From positions 50,706,282 through 50,770,281 of the forward strand of contig NC_083339.1 of NCBI RefSeq assembly GCF_019175385.1: a stretch of 64,000 nt of DNA, given 5' to 3'. This stretch comes from Lycium barbarum. Taxonomy: Eukaryota > Streptophyta > Magnoliopsida > Solanales > Solanaceae. The notes below the pieces were generated by a model. That model saw nothing but the letters and a program-made list of their open reading frames with translations. It did no database searches and was not told where the DNA came from. Positions 1 through 12,727 of the stretch are shown in pieces. Positions within the stretch are counted from its first letter, which is position 1. Each line of letters opens with the position of its first letter. Made by a program: the position numbers and the translations under genes.

Positions 1-371
1 TCAACAACATATACACATTCAATCCATTTTCTTACTATACTTACAATAACTTACCATGATGATGGCCAGTTTTCCATTCTATATATACAAATTTTGATAA
101 CGTAACCTCGATGAAATGTCTTGCCTCTGTAACTCCCAGTAGCATAATTTACCTTCTCTTGTCGACTGCTGAAATCAAACGTCAGTATATAAGGGATATC
201 ATTTCCTATCTCTTGGCTCTATCTCACGATCAAGAGTAAGAAGAAAAAGTAACATCCTAAATGTCCTGTAGCTTCCTGTTTATAGATGTGGTGCACAACA
301 CACCGATAAAGAAGGCTCTACTAGACACGGTCTGCAGACACTCCGAGGATGAACTGCTATGATACCACTTT
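1..371 (-). mobile_element. Element A: 5' leader next to its LTR (body lies beyond left edge)
   Basis: The last ~200 bases closely match the leader of element B at about 7080-7291, including a shared AACATCCTAAATGTCCTG motif and the CTCTACTAGACAC motif, and lead into a primer-binding site and LTR end. This is therefore the start of the internal region of a minus-strand long-LTR retrotransposon. No coding region is visible; gag-pol, if present, would be outside the window. Confidence 0.7.
355..367 (-). promoter_or_regulatory. Primer-binding site of element A (mutated)
   Basis: On the minus strand this reads TGGTATCATAGCA, one change from the sequence complementary to the 3' end of plant initiator Met tRNA over its first 12 bases. 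It lies a few bases inside the LTR end at 372, as in element B. Confidence 0.7.
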
Positions 372-514
372 TATCACGACCCAACCCTATGGGCCATGAC
401 TAGTGCTTGAGCTGGACACTCATATACGTACCTGTTAGGTATAGTCAAACCGAATCTATGAAAAAATATGGAAACTTGCATAAGAACTCAAAAGGTTGAT
501 AACGTCATCATACA
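372..514 (-). mobile_element. Element A 5' LTR, distal fragment
   Basis: Begins TATCACGACCCAACCC, a mutated form of the TGTCACGACCC terminus of element B. It stops at 514 where B is inserted; the rest of this LTR resumes at 9634. The 5 bases 510-514 (ATACA) and 9629-9633 (ATGCA) are the probable target duplication of B with one mismatch. Confidence 0.75.
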
Positions 515-2858
515 TGTCACGACCCAACCCCGTGGGCCATGACTAGTGCCCGAACTGGACACCCGTATACGAACCTGTTAAATATAATCAAACTGAATCT
601 ATGAACAATATGGAAACTTGCAAAAGAACTCCAACGGTTCATAACGTCATCATATATGTATATTCAGATAAACTGTCTCCTGAGGAGTCACAACTGATCA
701 AATCATAAAATGATACGCAAGCCGACAAGGCTGCCACTACATATCAATATCATGTCATATGCAAGCCGACAAGGCTGCCACTACAGACGGACATCATATC
801 ATAGCACATCGTATAGACACAGCTGAACAGAAATTATACACAACCCACACATATGTCTACAGACCTCTAAGAGTATCAACAGTGAAATGTGACAGGACAG
901 GGCCTCGTCGTACCCCTGGATAAACATATATATATATATATATACATCATAAGATCTGTACCAAAAGTCTAGACTCCGGAACAACGGAGCCCTCTAAGAC
1001 AGCTGAGTAGAAGTCCTATGCTGAAGGGTCACCAAACCGACTATCGTACCTGCGGGTATGAAACGCAGCCCCCCGAAGAAAGGGGGTCAGTACGGGATAT
1101 TTACTGAGTAAATAAAGCATGAAATACAGTAAAAAGGATCATAACTGGAGTAGGGAGTACAGGAGACAAGTATAATGTCCAGAATACCAAAACACTTGCC
1201 CTTTTGAAACATAAATCATGCATGTCAATATCATATATCATACCCGGCCCATTATGGGACTCGGTGAAGATGGTCGCCACATACCATCCTTGGCGCCATA
1301 ACACAGCATAACTCCGTAAACACATCATAACTCCGTAAACACATCAAAACACCATCATATATATATATATATATACCGTACCCGGCCCTCTAGTGAGGGA
1401 CTCGGTGAACAATGCAGTGAAACTGTGCACGAGAACGTATCCTGGCCCGGGACTTAGTGAAGGATATGCTGAGGCATGCACGAGCAGATTAGTGAGCAAC
1501 CATATGCAAATTAAAACATTATCAAAGACTCAATGGAATGATCAAAACGAACTATCATTTGAAAATCAAGACAATAGTCATATCAAATACCTTTCGAATG
1601 TCACTGTGGATTATATCAAAATAGAACTTCTGGAATCATATACACGTATCAAGACATAATAAAATAGCTTCTGGAAGTCAAGAACATTAGCAATCCTAGT
1701 GGCTCTAAGAATAGAAACTTCTTTGGAATCATATATACGTCGTCTGTTTGCTTCACAAAGCTCATGCCAAAAAGAAAGAAAGGATAACTTTACATACATG
1801 TTACAGATTAACCGTAACCTCGTTCGCTTCGTCTCCCCTTTAGCCTATTTAATATAAAAGTAACGCTATTATTAGTAAACTATACCTCCTAGCTCACAAA
1901 TCAGCAGCCAATCGCCTATAGGACTCATTCTTTAACTTATACTTTCTCGATTAGGGTTTTTCATTAGTTAAGGACTTAACAGAAATCGAGCCGCATTTCC
2001 CCTATATATTCGCCTAATCCGAATTTCCAATTATCCTCCTGTTATCACAGAAATACCAACAATGACAGTAATAGAGATATGCATATAAAATCCTTACAAT
2101 TCAGTCCATACACAATTTTAACAATCCAACAACCCTTCTTAATCCTTTTCAACCCACAATTTCATATAACAATGATTTCATGGAATTCCTTACTTCCAAT
2201 TTCATCTAATCAAATTTTAATCCTTCCATTACAACACTATTAATATAATTATACCAAAAACTATGAAAATCTTACCTAAATTTTCTCGGAGGAATTTCTA
2301 CACTTAATTGCTCCAATTTCGCAATTTCTTCTTCCTCAATTCAATATCCAATGTTGCTATCACCTCCTTGAACTTGTAATTCACTTGAAACTTAATCTAA
2401 ATGGCAACAAAATATTTTTTTCCTCCATCCACGGCTGGCCGAGAGCAGCCATGGAAGTTATATATTGTTTCTAAGTTTCAATTCTAAGAAATGAATGACA
2501 ATGCTAGTTTGTTCATTGTTCAACCATATTTATATATGGTTTACCTTGTAATGACACGCCCCCCCCCCCTCCCTCTAATGACTCACCAAAAGAATTCTTG
2601 AATTGTCATTTTTTTCGTGTGGGGCCCACTATTACTATTTAAGTTAATTAATTTTAATTAATCACTAATCCCTACTTAATAATATAATCATAATTAATTA
2701 GTTCCTAATCTCCAATAATATTTTTACACTAAATAAAATTTATAAACAATTTGTGTACTAATTAAAAGTTCCTATTTCATGTCCAAAAATAATCTCATCT
2801 TTAACTTGAGTCGATTTGCTTGCGAATAATTCGACGTATAAAAATACGGGGTATAACA
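515..2858 (-). repeat. Element B 3' LTR
   Basis: Termini on the minus strand are TGTTATACCCCGTA and GGGTCGTGACA. It contains a (TA)n tract near 925-945, two tandem copies of a CAAGCCGACAAGGCTGCCAC module (about 716-785), a C6 run near 1068, an 11-C run at 2559-2569, and a TATATAAATA TATA-like box on the minus strand near 2526-2540. Confidence 0.85.
2429..2454. repeat. Inverted repeat in element B 3' LTR
   Basis: Arms CCACGGCTG and CAGCCATGG around an 8-base spacer. The other LTR (9182-9207) has the perfect form CCATGGCTG/CAGCCATGG. Lies near the minus-strand TATA-like box, on its downstream side. Confidence 0.6.
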
Positions 2859-2873
2859 TCCTTCCCCCCTTTA
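2859..2873 (-). promoter_or_regulatory. Polypurine tract of element B
   Basis: Minus strand reads AAAGGGGGGAAGGA directly against the TG of the 3' LTR, the standard plus-strand priming site in LTR retrotransposons. The adjacent motif ACATTCGAGGACGAATG (about 2876-2893) often precedes this tract in Solanaceae gypsy elements. Confidence 0.85.
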
Positions 2874-5800
2874 GAACATTCGTCCTCGAATGTTAAACTA
2901 GACCTGAACTCCCAATACTTTCTCAAGTGTTCTCTTATTTAATTATGCCCTTCACATACCTCTTCCATTAGTTGATTCGCTATAATTCACTATAACGCAT
3001 TCCAGATCTCTACATAATCATCCCTGTAATATTTTCTCTTTCTGTTGCTTCTCGAGGTAATAATTCCACGTCATTGTCTTTACTCTCTTTTTTAATTCGC
3101 AGTCGGTTGTCAGTTATGTTGCGGGCTCTTCTGCTGAAATGTTACTGTCACTGATTGATTTGGACTTGTACTCATGGTGCACGTAGTCATAACTCGACTC
3201 CTTCTTCTCCTATAGTTACTCCCTTAAGATATCGTTCCTTTCATCTTACCTCTTAATCTTTAAATAAGATTTTTATAACGCAGACGTCCCTCGTCGGTTC
3301 ATTAGACTTCAATATCCCTGGAGTATTGCATGCCTCTGGTAACCTGTAGATCCTTCGCAGGTTCTACGAGTAAAACGAAATTTCCCAGAGGGTAACATTT
3401 TTCTACTCCAATATCCTTGCTTTACTCTGCTGTTACAGTCCGTATTCTGGAATCCGCAGCATCATGTGTCACTTTCTGACTTTCCTTTAAAGGTTTTTAA
3501 CTATCACTTGCTTTTAGTTCTTGATCTCGATCTATAGGGTTGTCTATCAAATAGCGCTAGGGTTCCCTCATATTATAACTTCACTGTCATCCAGTATCCA
3601 GTAACCCGCTTGTTCTGATTGTTTCGGTTAAACCATTTCACAACTTCCCTTAATCCACCTTGTAACATTTTAGGCACATTATATCGGGTCGTTTCTTTAT
3701 CTTTACTTCAAACTCTTCTATTGCCCCTTTACTTAAATTTTCTCTTAGTTCTCCTATCACGCATCATATTGCAATATTTACAAGAGTATGTGTAGGTGCT
3801 CAAATTAGCCCGGGAAATACCTTAGCGCCGTCTCACTAGTCTTCATGCTTTACCTTGAATTCTCCTCCTGTATCTTACAATTGGTATCGGGGTAAATCTT
3901 CGGCTCAACCATGGCCATGTTCTATTTGCCCTCAGTACTAATTCTATCTCGGTAATTTGGCTCAAATCACCTTACACCTTTCCTTAATGTATCCAAAATA
4001 TCACAATCACGTTGTTAGTACTGAATCCTTATTCTTCTTATCAAGTACTCACTTGGTCTCATTCTTAGCATACAATTATTCGTAGGTTGCATAACTATTC
4101 TTGTACAATTTATACAAAGTGCATCCAATCTTAGTCATAGTCTTTCCTTCTCCTGGTTCATTCTGCTCTACATATCTTATTGTATTAAGACTCGTTCGTA
4201 GCCTTTCTTGCCATACTCCTTTCCTTTCCCTTCTCCTTTGCTACGTATGTGTCACAATATTAATAGCCAATATCTCTGTTGCCAACATCTTAACCTCTAA
4301 TTCAGTATAGTCTTGCTATCCTTTATAATATCTTTTAAGTTACTCACTACCATTCTCTTGTCGTATTCTCCCTTTTTATAAGCATATACTTTCTAATGTC
4401 ATATTATCCAAGGTCCTTACAATTAATTCTCAGCAGTGTCCCAAATACCGTTTTGACTACTATTCGTTTATCGCTAGCTTTCAGATCTTACCAACTTGTT
4501 TCAGGATGGGATCTCACTTGAAGTTTGAATATCCACATTGGATATACTATAGTGTCAATTGTTCCCATTTGTACTTACTTTGCTTTCACCCGCTTCCCCC
4601 ATTTGAGGTTGTACTTATACCATATCCATGTCTTTTCTTTATCATTTATAACTTTGATTCCCCACGTACGAAACCCTAACACAATCACGAAGCGATGAGA
4701 ACTCTCGATATATAGTACAAAATCTTATCTGATGGTTGGTACTCGAGTAATACAATTAATGTAGCAATTTATCCAAAGCCATATTCCATTTATTCCGATC
4801 AGTAATTAGTTAGTGCTTATAGTCGTTTCAAATCCTCAATTAGGTAGCACTTATATTCTGATGATAAGTGTCCCAAGCTTTCCTATAACACTATCTTTAT
4901 CCCAACGGCTATCATCTGTTTCTTCTAATAAATTCACAATACATCAGTTGTTTCGCAAATCCACAATCCCTGTCCTTTAAGGATTTTACTATTTCCGATG
5001 TGAAGTCGCATACACGCAGTACTCCTTTATGCCTCATGCTCTTTCACCCTTGTTGTATACCCAACGCTAACTTCTAATTTACTCAAAATCATATCAAATT
5101 CATCTTAATAATGGTCTTATCCTACCACCTTGTCGTCGTACTGCACCCTTAAGTTCGTAGCCATTTATTTCCCCTTTTATTTTACACTCGTACTCAATTG
5201 ATTACGTCTATCTTGGTTGCTTTCTTTAGTATTCCTTTCATTTCTCCAGTCTATGTCCATCTCTTATTTTGTGCACGAGGAGTCTCATGCTATCTCTGTA
5301 TCCTTCGGAACACACTACTTCTGCATAATCCCTCTCTCATTTTCAAACATATTTTGTTCACCCCTATTTGTTCTTGCCATACTAGTTATTTTCTAGCACT
5401 CATTCTACCTCGTTGCTCATTTTTCTGTAGTTTGGTCTTTCACAATTCTGTCGCTTATGTCACTCGTTTTCCTAGCTATACACATCATAACGCATCGCTA
5501 CACTATAATGCTACTCGCTTTCTTCTTATCTTCCTCCTTCTATTAACTCCTTCTCTTCCTGTGCTCGCTTTCACTTTCGCTACCACTTGATCTCTATTCT
5601 AAACTTTCCCTATAGGACTTTGTAAGTCTTTCTTATTCGTTCTATATTTGCTTTTCCGTTTCACACTAATCACATCATATCCTTTAGTTACTTCCTTGCT
5701 AGGCTTTACTCATTTCTATAGCAATCCTTATGGTATTCATATTACATCCTTTTCGTAATCCATCCTATAACGTAACACTGCTTAACCTTATTCACGATTC

Positions 5801-7274
5801 TTACTATGTTTTAATTACACTCTGTGGACTAGGCGTACTTAACCCTTCACCCTTTCTGATCAATCTTATCCTTAATATCTCGTAAGCTGTCTTATCAATA
5901 CCCTCATAATTTGTCATAACTCTTCCTCCTCCGTACTTTTATCTCAATCATACTACTACTCCTTTTAACTGTAAACTCGTCGTAATTTATCCCTGCTTAT
6001 CAGTTCACTCGATACCTCAATAAAACGTTCTGTTAAGATTTGCCACCTTTTTCTACATCATCCCTTAGTGTTACAAGCTCTTTCCAATTTATCCTAGCAT
6101 TTCATCAACAACGCATGAAACACATGATCTAAGACAGCCCACAAGTTTGAGTTTTCCTTCCACAAATTCCATTTCTAATTAGTTGATTAAGAACTACTAA
6201 ACTCAAGGACATAAAGATATGATGAAATGTTACCTCAGGAACACAAGAACGCTCCCACTCCAAGGTTACGTCACCATGAAGCATCCTCCGAAACCACACA
6301 AAAAGGACTAGAATCTGACCAGCACCACGGGACTTCTAATGCTTGCTTCGCATAGTTTACCTTCACATTCGTTCTTGGGTCATGAACGAACTATTTAGTT
6401 CACAAACTACTTACTGTATGCTTTGGACTCTTCAAATAAAAGTGAAACTTAATTGCTGGACGTTCTTGCTTTTCAACATGAGCTTTTCTAAGATAAAATG
6501 TGGCTGGAAAATATTCTGGTCCGTTCAAATGAATTCCAAACTTTGCTGCTCATATATACTTCTTCGAAGCAAAATTTCCCAAATAAGAATGATGCCTCTT
6601 ACGGATGACATGGGAGGTATCTCTTAAAGCTTTAGTCCAACATGATAAATTTACCCTATCGGTATCGACTTTCAAGACATATTATGAACTTATATCTCAT
6701 TCCTTTTTTTCTATTTCTGGGAAATTTGGGCAGAGTTTCCTCTGTACTTCTTACTATCCAAAAACCTGCACGCAGGAAATACCAACAATGTCTCACAGGG
6801 CCAACATATATACCTATATATCATATCATATCATAGCCACACAGGGCTCCCAATTTCAAGTAAAAAGTATAAAGGTGTCGGAACTTACCTCACACATCGC
6901 ACCTCGGGACGTACCTGATCCTCTAACGATCTGTCCTGTTATACCTTCCAATTACCTCCCCTTTCATTCTTCAACTTTACATGTCAATCATGCTTCAATA
7001 TTCTTACCTCACCCGACATGCCTCTTTCAGGCCGTAGCTTACCTGTGTACTGTGTAGCTTCTAATATCATCATTCACTTTCTTCTGTCGATGTCGTTCTT
7101 CAGCTGAAATCAAAGGTTAGTATAAGGAATTTCATTTCCTATGGCTGGGCTCTATCGTACGATCTTAGATATGAAAGAAAGGTAACATCCTAAATGTCCT
7201 GTAGCTTCCTGTTTATAGATAGGGTGCACAACACACCGATAAACAAGACTCTACTAGACACTCCGAGGATGAAC
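2874..7274 (-). mobile_element. Element B internal region, no recognisable genes
   Basis: About 4.4 kb of pyrimidine-rich (+ strand) sequence. The longest open frames (5198-5590 and 6605-7057, + strand) are antisense to the element, low in complexity and match no family I recognise. No zinc knuckle, protease DTG/DSG, RT FxDD, RNase H or HHCC motif is visible. The last ~200 bases are the conserved leader. Either the coding part was replaced or it has decayed beyond recognition. Confidence 0.7.
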
Positions 7275-7287
7275 TGCTCTGATACCA
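7275..7287 (-). promoter_or_regulatory. Primer-binding site of element B
   Basis: Minus strand TGGTATCAGAGCA, complementary over 12 bases to the 3' end of plant initiator Met tRNA, four bases inside the LTR end at 7292. Confidence 0.85.
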
Positions 7288-7291
7288 CTTT

Positions 7292-9628
7292 TGTCATGAC
7301 CCAACCCCGTGGGCCATGACTAGTGCCCGAACTGGACACCCGTATACAAACCTGTTAAATATAATCAAACTTAATCTATGAAAAATATGGAAACTTGCAA
7401 AAGAACTCCAACGGTTCATAACGTCATCATATATGTATATTAAGATAAACTGTCTCCTGAGGAGTCACAACTGATCAAATCATAAAATGATACGCAAGCC
7501 GACAAGGCTGCCACTACACATCAATATCTTGTCATATGCAAGCCGACAAGGCAGCCACTATAGACGGACATCATATCATAGCACATCGTATAGACACATC
7601 TGAACAGAAATTATACACAACCCACACATATGTCTACAGACCTCTAAGAGTATCAACAGTGAAATATGACGGGACAGGGCCCCGTCGTACCCCTGGATAA
7701 ACATATATATATATATATATACATCATAAGATCTGTACCAAAAGTCTAGACTCCGGAACAACGGAGCCCTCCAAGACAGCTGAGTAGAAGTCCTATGCTG
7801 AATGGTTACCAAACCGACTATCTGTACCTGCGGGCATGAAACGCGGCCCCCCGAAGAAATGGGGTCAGTACGGGATATGTACTGAGTATATAAAGCATGA
7901 AATACAGTAAAAAGGATCATAACTGAAGTAGGGAGTACATGAGACAAGTATAATGTCTAGAATACCTAAACATTTGCCCTTTTGAAACATAAATCATGCA
8001 TGTCAATATCATATATCATACCCGGCACATTATGGGACTCGGTGAAGATGGTCGCCACATACCATCCATGGCGCCATGACACAGCATAACTCCGTAAACA
8101 CATCATACCACCATCATATATATATACCATACCCGGCCCTCTAGTGAGGGACTCGGTGAACAATGCAGTGAAACTGTGCACCAGAACGTATCCTGGCCTG
8201 GGACTTAGTGTAGGACATATTGAGGCATGCACGAGCAGAGTAGTGAGCAACCATATGCAAATTAAAACATTATCAAAGACTCAATGGAATGATCAAAACG
8301 AACTATCATTTGAAAATCAAGACAATAGTCATATCAAATACCTTTCGAATGTCACTGTGGATTATATCAAAATAGAACTTCTGGAATCATATACACGTAT
8401 CAAGACATAATAAAATAGCTTCTGGAAGTCAAGAACATCAGCCATCCTAGTGGCTCTAAGAATAGAAACTTCTTTGGAATCATATATACGTCGTCTGTTT
8501 GCTTCACAAAGATCATGCCAAAAAGAAAGAAAGGATAACTTTACATACCTGTTACAGATTAACCGTAACCTCGTTCGCTTCGTCGCCCCTTTAGCCTATT
8601 TAATATAAAAGTAACGCTATTGTTAGTAAACTATACTTCCTAGCTCACAAATCTGCAGCCAATCGCCTATAGGACTCATTCTTTAACTTATACTTTCTCG
8701 ATTAGGGTTTTTCATTAGTTAAGGACTTAACGGAAATCGAGCCGCATTTCCCCTATATATTCGCCTAATCCGAATTTCCAATTATCCTCCTGTTATCACA
8801 GAAATACCAACAATGACAGTAATAGAGATATGCATATAAAATCCTTACAATTCAGTCCATAAATAATTTTAACAATGCAACAACCCTTCTTAATCCTTTT
8901 CAACCCACAATTTCATATAACAACGATTTCATGAAATTCCTTACTTCCAATTTTCATCCAATCAAATTTTAATCCTTCCATTACAACACTATTAATACAA
9001 TTATACCACAAACTAAGAAAATCTTACCTAAATTTTCTCGGAGGAATTTTTACACTTAATTGTTCCAATTTCGCAATTTCTTCTTCCTCAATTCAATATC
9101 CAATGTTGCTATCACCTCCTTGAACTTGTAATTCACTTGAAACTTAATCTAAATGGCAACAAAATATTTTTTTCCCTCCATCCATGGCTGGCCGAGAGCA
9201 GCCATGGAAGTTATATATATTTTCTAAGTTTCAATTCTAAGAAATGAATGAAAATGCTAGTTTGTTCATTGTTCAACCATATTTATATATGTTTCCCTTG
9301 TAATGACACGTCCCCCCCCCCCCCCCCCCTCTAATGACTCACCAAAAGAATTCTTGAATTGTCATTTTTTTTCGGGTGGGGCCCACTATTAGTATTTAAG
9401 TTAATTAATTCTAATTAATCACTAATCCCTACTTAATAATCTAATCATAATTAATTAGTTCCTAATCTCCAATAATATTTCTACACTAAATAAAATTTAT
9501 AAACAATTTATGTACTAATTAAAATTGAAAATTGAAAGTTCCTATTTCATGTCCGAAAATAATCGCGTCTTTAACTTGAGTCGATTTGCTTGCGAATAAT
9601 TCGACGTATATAAATACGGGGTATAATA
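7292..9628 (-). repeat. Element B 5' LTR
   Basis: Near-identical to 515-2858. The outer end reads TATTATACCCCG on the minus strand, so the terminal TG has become TA. The homopolymer that is 11 C in the other LTR is 18 C here (9312-9329). A (TA)n tract lies near 7702-7722. Confidence 0.85.
9182..9207. repeat. Perfect inverted repeat in element B 5' LTR
   Basis: CCATGGCTG, 8-base spacer, CAGCCATGG. A hairpin in the transcript is possible; the counterpart at 2429 has one arm mutation. Confidence 0.65.
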
Positions 9629-10031
9629 ATGCATATACATACTCGGATAACCTGTCTCCTGAGGAGTCACAACTAATAAAAACATAATATGATACGCAAG
9701 CCGACAAGGCTGCCACTACATATCAATATCATACGCAAGCCGACAAGGCTGCCACTACATATCAATATCCATAGCACATCGTATAGACACAGCTGAACAA
9801 CTTATACACAACCCACACATATGTCTACAGACCTCTAAGAGTATCGATAGTGAAATATGACAGGACAGGGACCCGCCGTACCCCTGGATAAACATATATA
9901 TATATACATCATAAGATCTGTACCAAATGTCTAGGCTCCGGAACAATGGAGCTCTCCAAGACAGTTGAGTAGAAGTCCTAAGCTGGAGGGTCACCAAACC
10001 GACTATTTGTACCTGCGAGCATGAAACGCAG

Positions 10032-10050
10032 CCCCCCCCCCCCCCCCCCC
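10032..10050. repeat. 19-C homopolymer in element A LTR
   Basis: Run of 19 C at the site where the B LTRs carry six C (about 1068 and 7846) and where solo LTR G has 20 G on the + strand. Confidence 0.9.
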
Positions 10051-10278
10051 GAAGAAAGAGGGTCAGTACGAGATATGTACTGAGTATATAAAGCATGAAA
10101 TACAATAAAGAGGATCATCACTGAAATAGAGATTACAGGAGACAAGTATGTCAATCAAAGATACCATTACACATGCCTTATGAAATGTAAATCATGCATG
10201 TCACTATCATATATCATACCCGACCCATTATGGGACTCGGTGAATAAAGTCATCATATGCCATCCTTGGCGCCATAAT

Positions 10279-10326
10279 CATATCATCACATCATCATATC
10301 ATCACATCATCATATCATCATATCAT
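10279..10326. repeat. 16-bp tandem repeat, three copies
   Basis: CATATCATCACATCAT repeated at 10279, 10295 and 10311 (third copy with one change), followed by a short (TA)n tract. Confidence 0.85.
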
Positions 10327-11714
10327 ATATATATATACCGTATCTCGGCCCTCTAGTGAGGGACTCGGTGAACAATGCAGTGAAACTGTGCACGAAAACG
10401 TATCCTGGCCCGGGACTCAGTGAAAGATATATTGAGGCATGCACGAGCAGAGTAGTGAGCAACCATATGCAAACTAAATCATATCTGAGACTCAATAGAA
10501 TAATCAAAATGAATCATCATTTGAAAATCAAGACAATAGTCATATCAGGTACCCTTCGAATGTCACTATGAATTATATCAAAATAGGACGGCTCGAATCA
10601 TAGACACGTATCAAGACATAATGAAATAGGTTCTGGAAATCAAGAACATTAGCCATTCTAGTATCTCTAAGAATAGGAGCTTCTTTGGAGTTAAACATTT
10701 GTCGTCTGTTTGTTTCATATGGATCATGCCAAAAAGAAAGAAGGGTTAGCTTTACATACCTTTAAAGCTTATTTAAATGTCCAGCGTCTACTTCTTGAGC
10801 TCGTAGGTCTAAAATTAAGATAACATAAGCCACAGTTAGATCATCCACATCACTTACTAACCAATCCAAGTATGAATGAAACTTAACGAAATTCGGGCAG
10901 CATTTCCCCTGAAAAAGTTAACAATCCTCGAGATTCCAATTTAGCCAAACATCAATAAAAATACCAACAACAACAACACCAATAATTTCATATCAAACTA
11001 GAATTAAATCCATTCTTAAATCACTTCCAAAACAGCCCAATATACATTCGTATACCAATGCTTGTATACACTTCTTTATTTTCGTATATCTATAGTATAA
11101 CAACAAACACAACAACAACAACAACAACAACTACAGCCTCCAGCCCAAAAAACAATTCATAAAAACCACCAAACAGCCCCAAAATATTGTCACAAAATAG
11201 ACACGAAAATCATATAAAAACAGCCCGGTATACGCTTTGTATATGATATCTTCATACACTTTATTCTCTCAAATTCAAGAACAGCAACTTGTCAACAACA
11301 TCAACAATTATTATACATCATAACGCAGCTAATTCCATCCATATAATCCAACTAAAACAACCCCCGATCCATAAATCTCAACAAAACAACAAACGAATTT
11401 ATAACGCTATTTTCTCCGTTCTAATCCGTTAAAACTCTAAATAAACTTATTAACAATGAAAAAGGGACCTTAATCTTACCTTAAGTATGCAGCAACCACG
11501 TCAACACTCTTCTTCTTGGCTGATTTTTAGCTCAAATTGAAGGCAACGCAACGTACAACACTTTTCTCTTCATGAGCTTCGGGATTCGGGGCTCAGAATG
11601 TGATCAAAATTTGGTTTCTCTCTCTAAAAGCTCTCTTCCCTCTCTCTAGAATTTTTTGGATTTTTTTGGTATGAAGAGGAAGATAAGATGAAAATTTCCC
11701 TTAAATATCAAGGG

Positions 11715-11755
11715 AAATGGGCCTGACCCGACTTAGAATCGGGTTGGGCCCATTT
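11715..11755. promoter_or_regulatory. Palindromic cassette upstream of TATA-like box, element A LTR
   Basis: Arms AAATGGGCCTGACCCGA (11715-11731) and TCGGGTTGGGCCCATTT (11739-11755) pair at 15 of 17 positions around a 7-base loop. On the minus strand it lies just upstream of a GATATTTAAGGG TATA-like sequence (about 11701-11712) and downstream of the conserved CTTTCCAAC block. Confidence 0.6.
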
Positions 11756-11780
11756 CACTGCCCAGCTCGACCTTTCTGGC

Positions 11781-11866
11781 TTAAAATGTCCATAACTCTT
11801 TATCCCGATGTCCCATACAGGCCCACAACCTATGGTTGGAAAGGTATTTCCATTATCTACAACTTT
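11781..11866 (-). promoter_or_regulatory. Conserved LTR block with CTTTCCAAC, element A
   Basis: Minus strand runs from AAAGTTGTAGATAATGG through ATACCTTTCCAACC to AAGAGTTATGGACATTTTA. The same ordered words recur in solo LTR E (40969-41053) and D (22697-22780), each directly before that LTR's palindromic or GC-rich cassette, so this is probably upstream promoter sequence. Confidence 0.55.
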
Positions 11867-12269
11867 AATTTTAGTAGTTTTCCCAAATTCCCAAATAATG
11901 ATGGGGTTATGGCCTCCCGAAGTCACATCACCCAAAAACGTAACTTAAAAATATCTTTTTGGAGGGCTTACACTTGGATTTGGCTCAAGGGTCCTTCTTG
12001 AGTTGTGTTTAACTTCACATATATTATCCATATAACGTATCATATGTCCTTTATAAAAATCCCATCATGTGGGCCCCACCTCAGCTTACGGTTACGAGGG
12101 CTATATATCTTTTAACGTATTATTCCAATCATATTGTACGAATTCCAAATATCATACTCATGCTACTACAGTAGAATTTCATTCTTTATACTTGTGATAT
12201 TTGCTCCCCCTCGAGCTCACATTAAGCCGTCTGTAGCCTTAGTAACACGAAATTTTCTGGAGTGTAACA

Positions 12270-12720
12270 CTCTCCCACTTCCACTCATGAATGGGCATCC
12301 TCTGAAGCACCCCGCCGGGTCGCTGGTGCTCATACTTGACCTACTGACAATTTCCACACTTAGCCACAAAATAAACTATATCCCTCTTCATACGACGCCA
12401 CCAATAGTGCTGTCTCAAATCACGATACATCTTAGTCGCCCCCGGATGAATGGAATAGCGTGAGTTATGGGCCTCAGCTAAAATTAACTGAATCAGATCA
12501 CCAACACGAGGAATGTACATGCATCCTCTAATCCTCAGAATGCCCTCAAAATCAATCACGGCCTCCTTTGCCTCACCTCTCATGACTCTATCTCGGATCT
12601 TACTCAACTGAGCATCCTTAAACTGATGAGCCCTAATCCGATCCAATAAGGATGACCTCGCCTCTATACAAGCCAGAATCCTGCCCGAGGCTGAAATATC
12701 AAGGCGGATGAAACTGTTGG
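12270..12720 (-). pseudogene. Element C integrase N-terminal zinc-binding domain, truncated
   Basis: The minus-strand frame encodes an HHCC zinc-binding domain: HNSRYSIHPG supplies the two His, then KMYRDL, YWW, and CGNC supplies the two Cys. In the family this domain helps integrase multimerise and bind viral DNA ends. A stop follows CGNCQ, after which the frame continues VKYEHQRPGG to EWKWER and is cut by element A. There is no catalytic D,D-35-E core in the window. Non-functional. Confidence 0.85.
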
Positions 12721-12727
12721 CCAGAGT

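Larger units (their letters stand above)
515..9628 (-). mobile_element. Element B: complete, non-coding long-LTR retrotransposon nested in element A
   Basis: Two long near-identical direct repeats (515-2858 and 7292-9628) flank 4.4 kb. The primer site is inside the right repeat and a polypurine tract inside the left one, so transcription runs right to left. No gag, protease, RT, RNase H or integrase motif is readable in the body on either strand, so this looks like a LARD-type non-autonomous element. Flanking 5-mers ATACA/ATGCA fit a target duplication. The LTR and primer-site style match Tekay/Del-type Ty3/gypsy elements of Solanaceae; that family assignment is inference because no RT is present. 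Confidence 0.85.
9634..12269 (-). mobile_element. Element A 5' LTR, main part (resumes after nested B)
   Basis: Continues the LTR broken off at 514. It is clearly related to the B LTR up to about 10740 (same duplicated CAAGCCGACAAGGC module, (TA)n, and distance between landmarks), then diverges into a separate subfamily. It ends TGTAACA (TGTTACAC on the minus strand) at 12269, where it interrupts the integrase frame of element C. Total LTR length, both parts, is about 2.78 kb. Confidence 0.75.

Noticed and set aside
5198..7057. Open frames of 130 and 150 codons in element B
   Set aside because: They run antisense to the element, are rich in Ser/Leu/Cys from pyrimidine-rich DNA, and show no domain.
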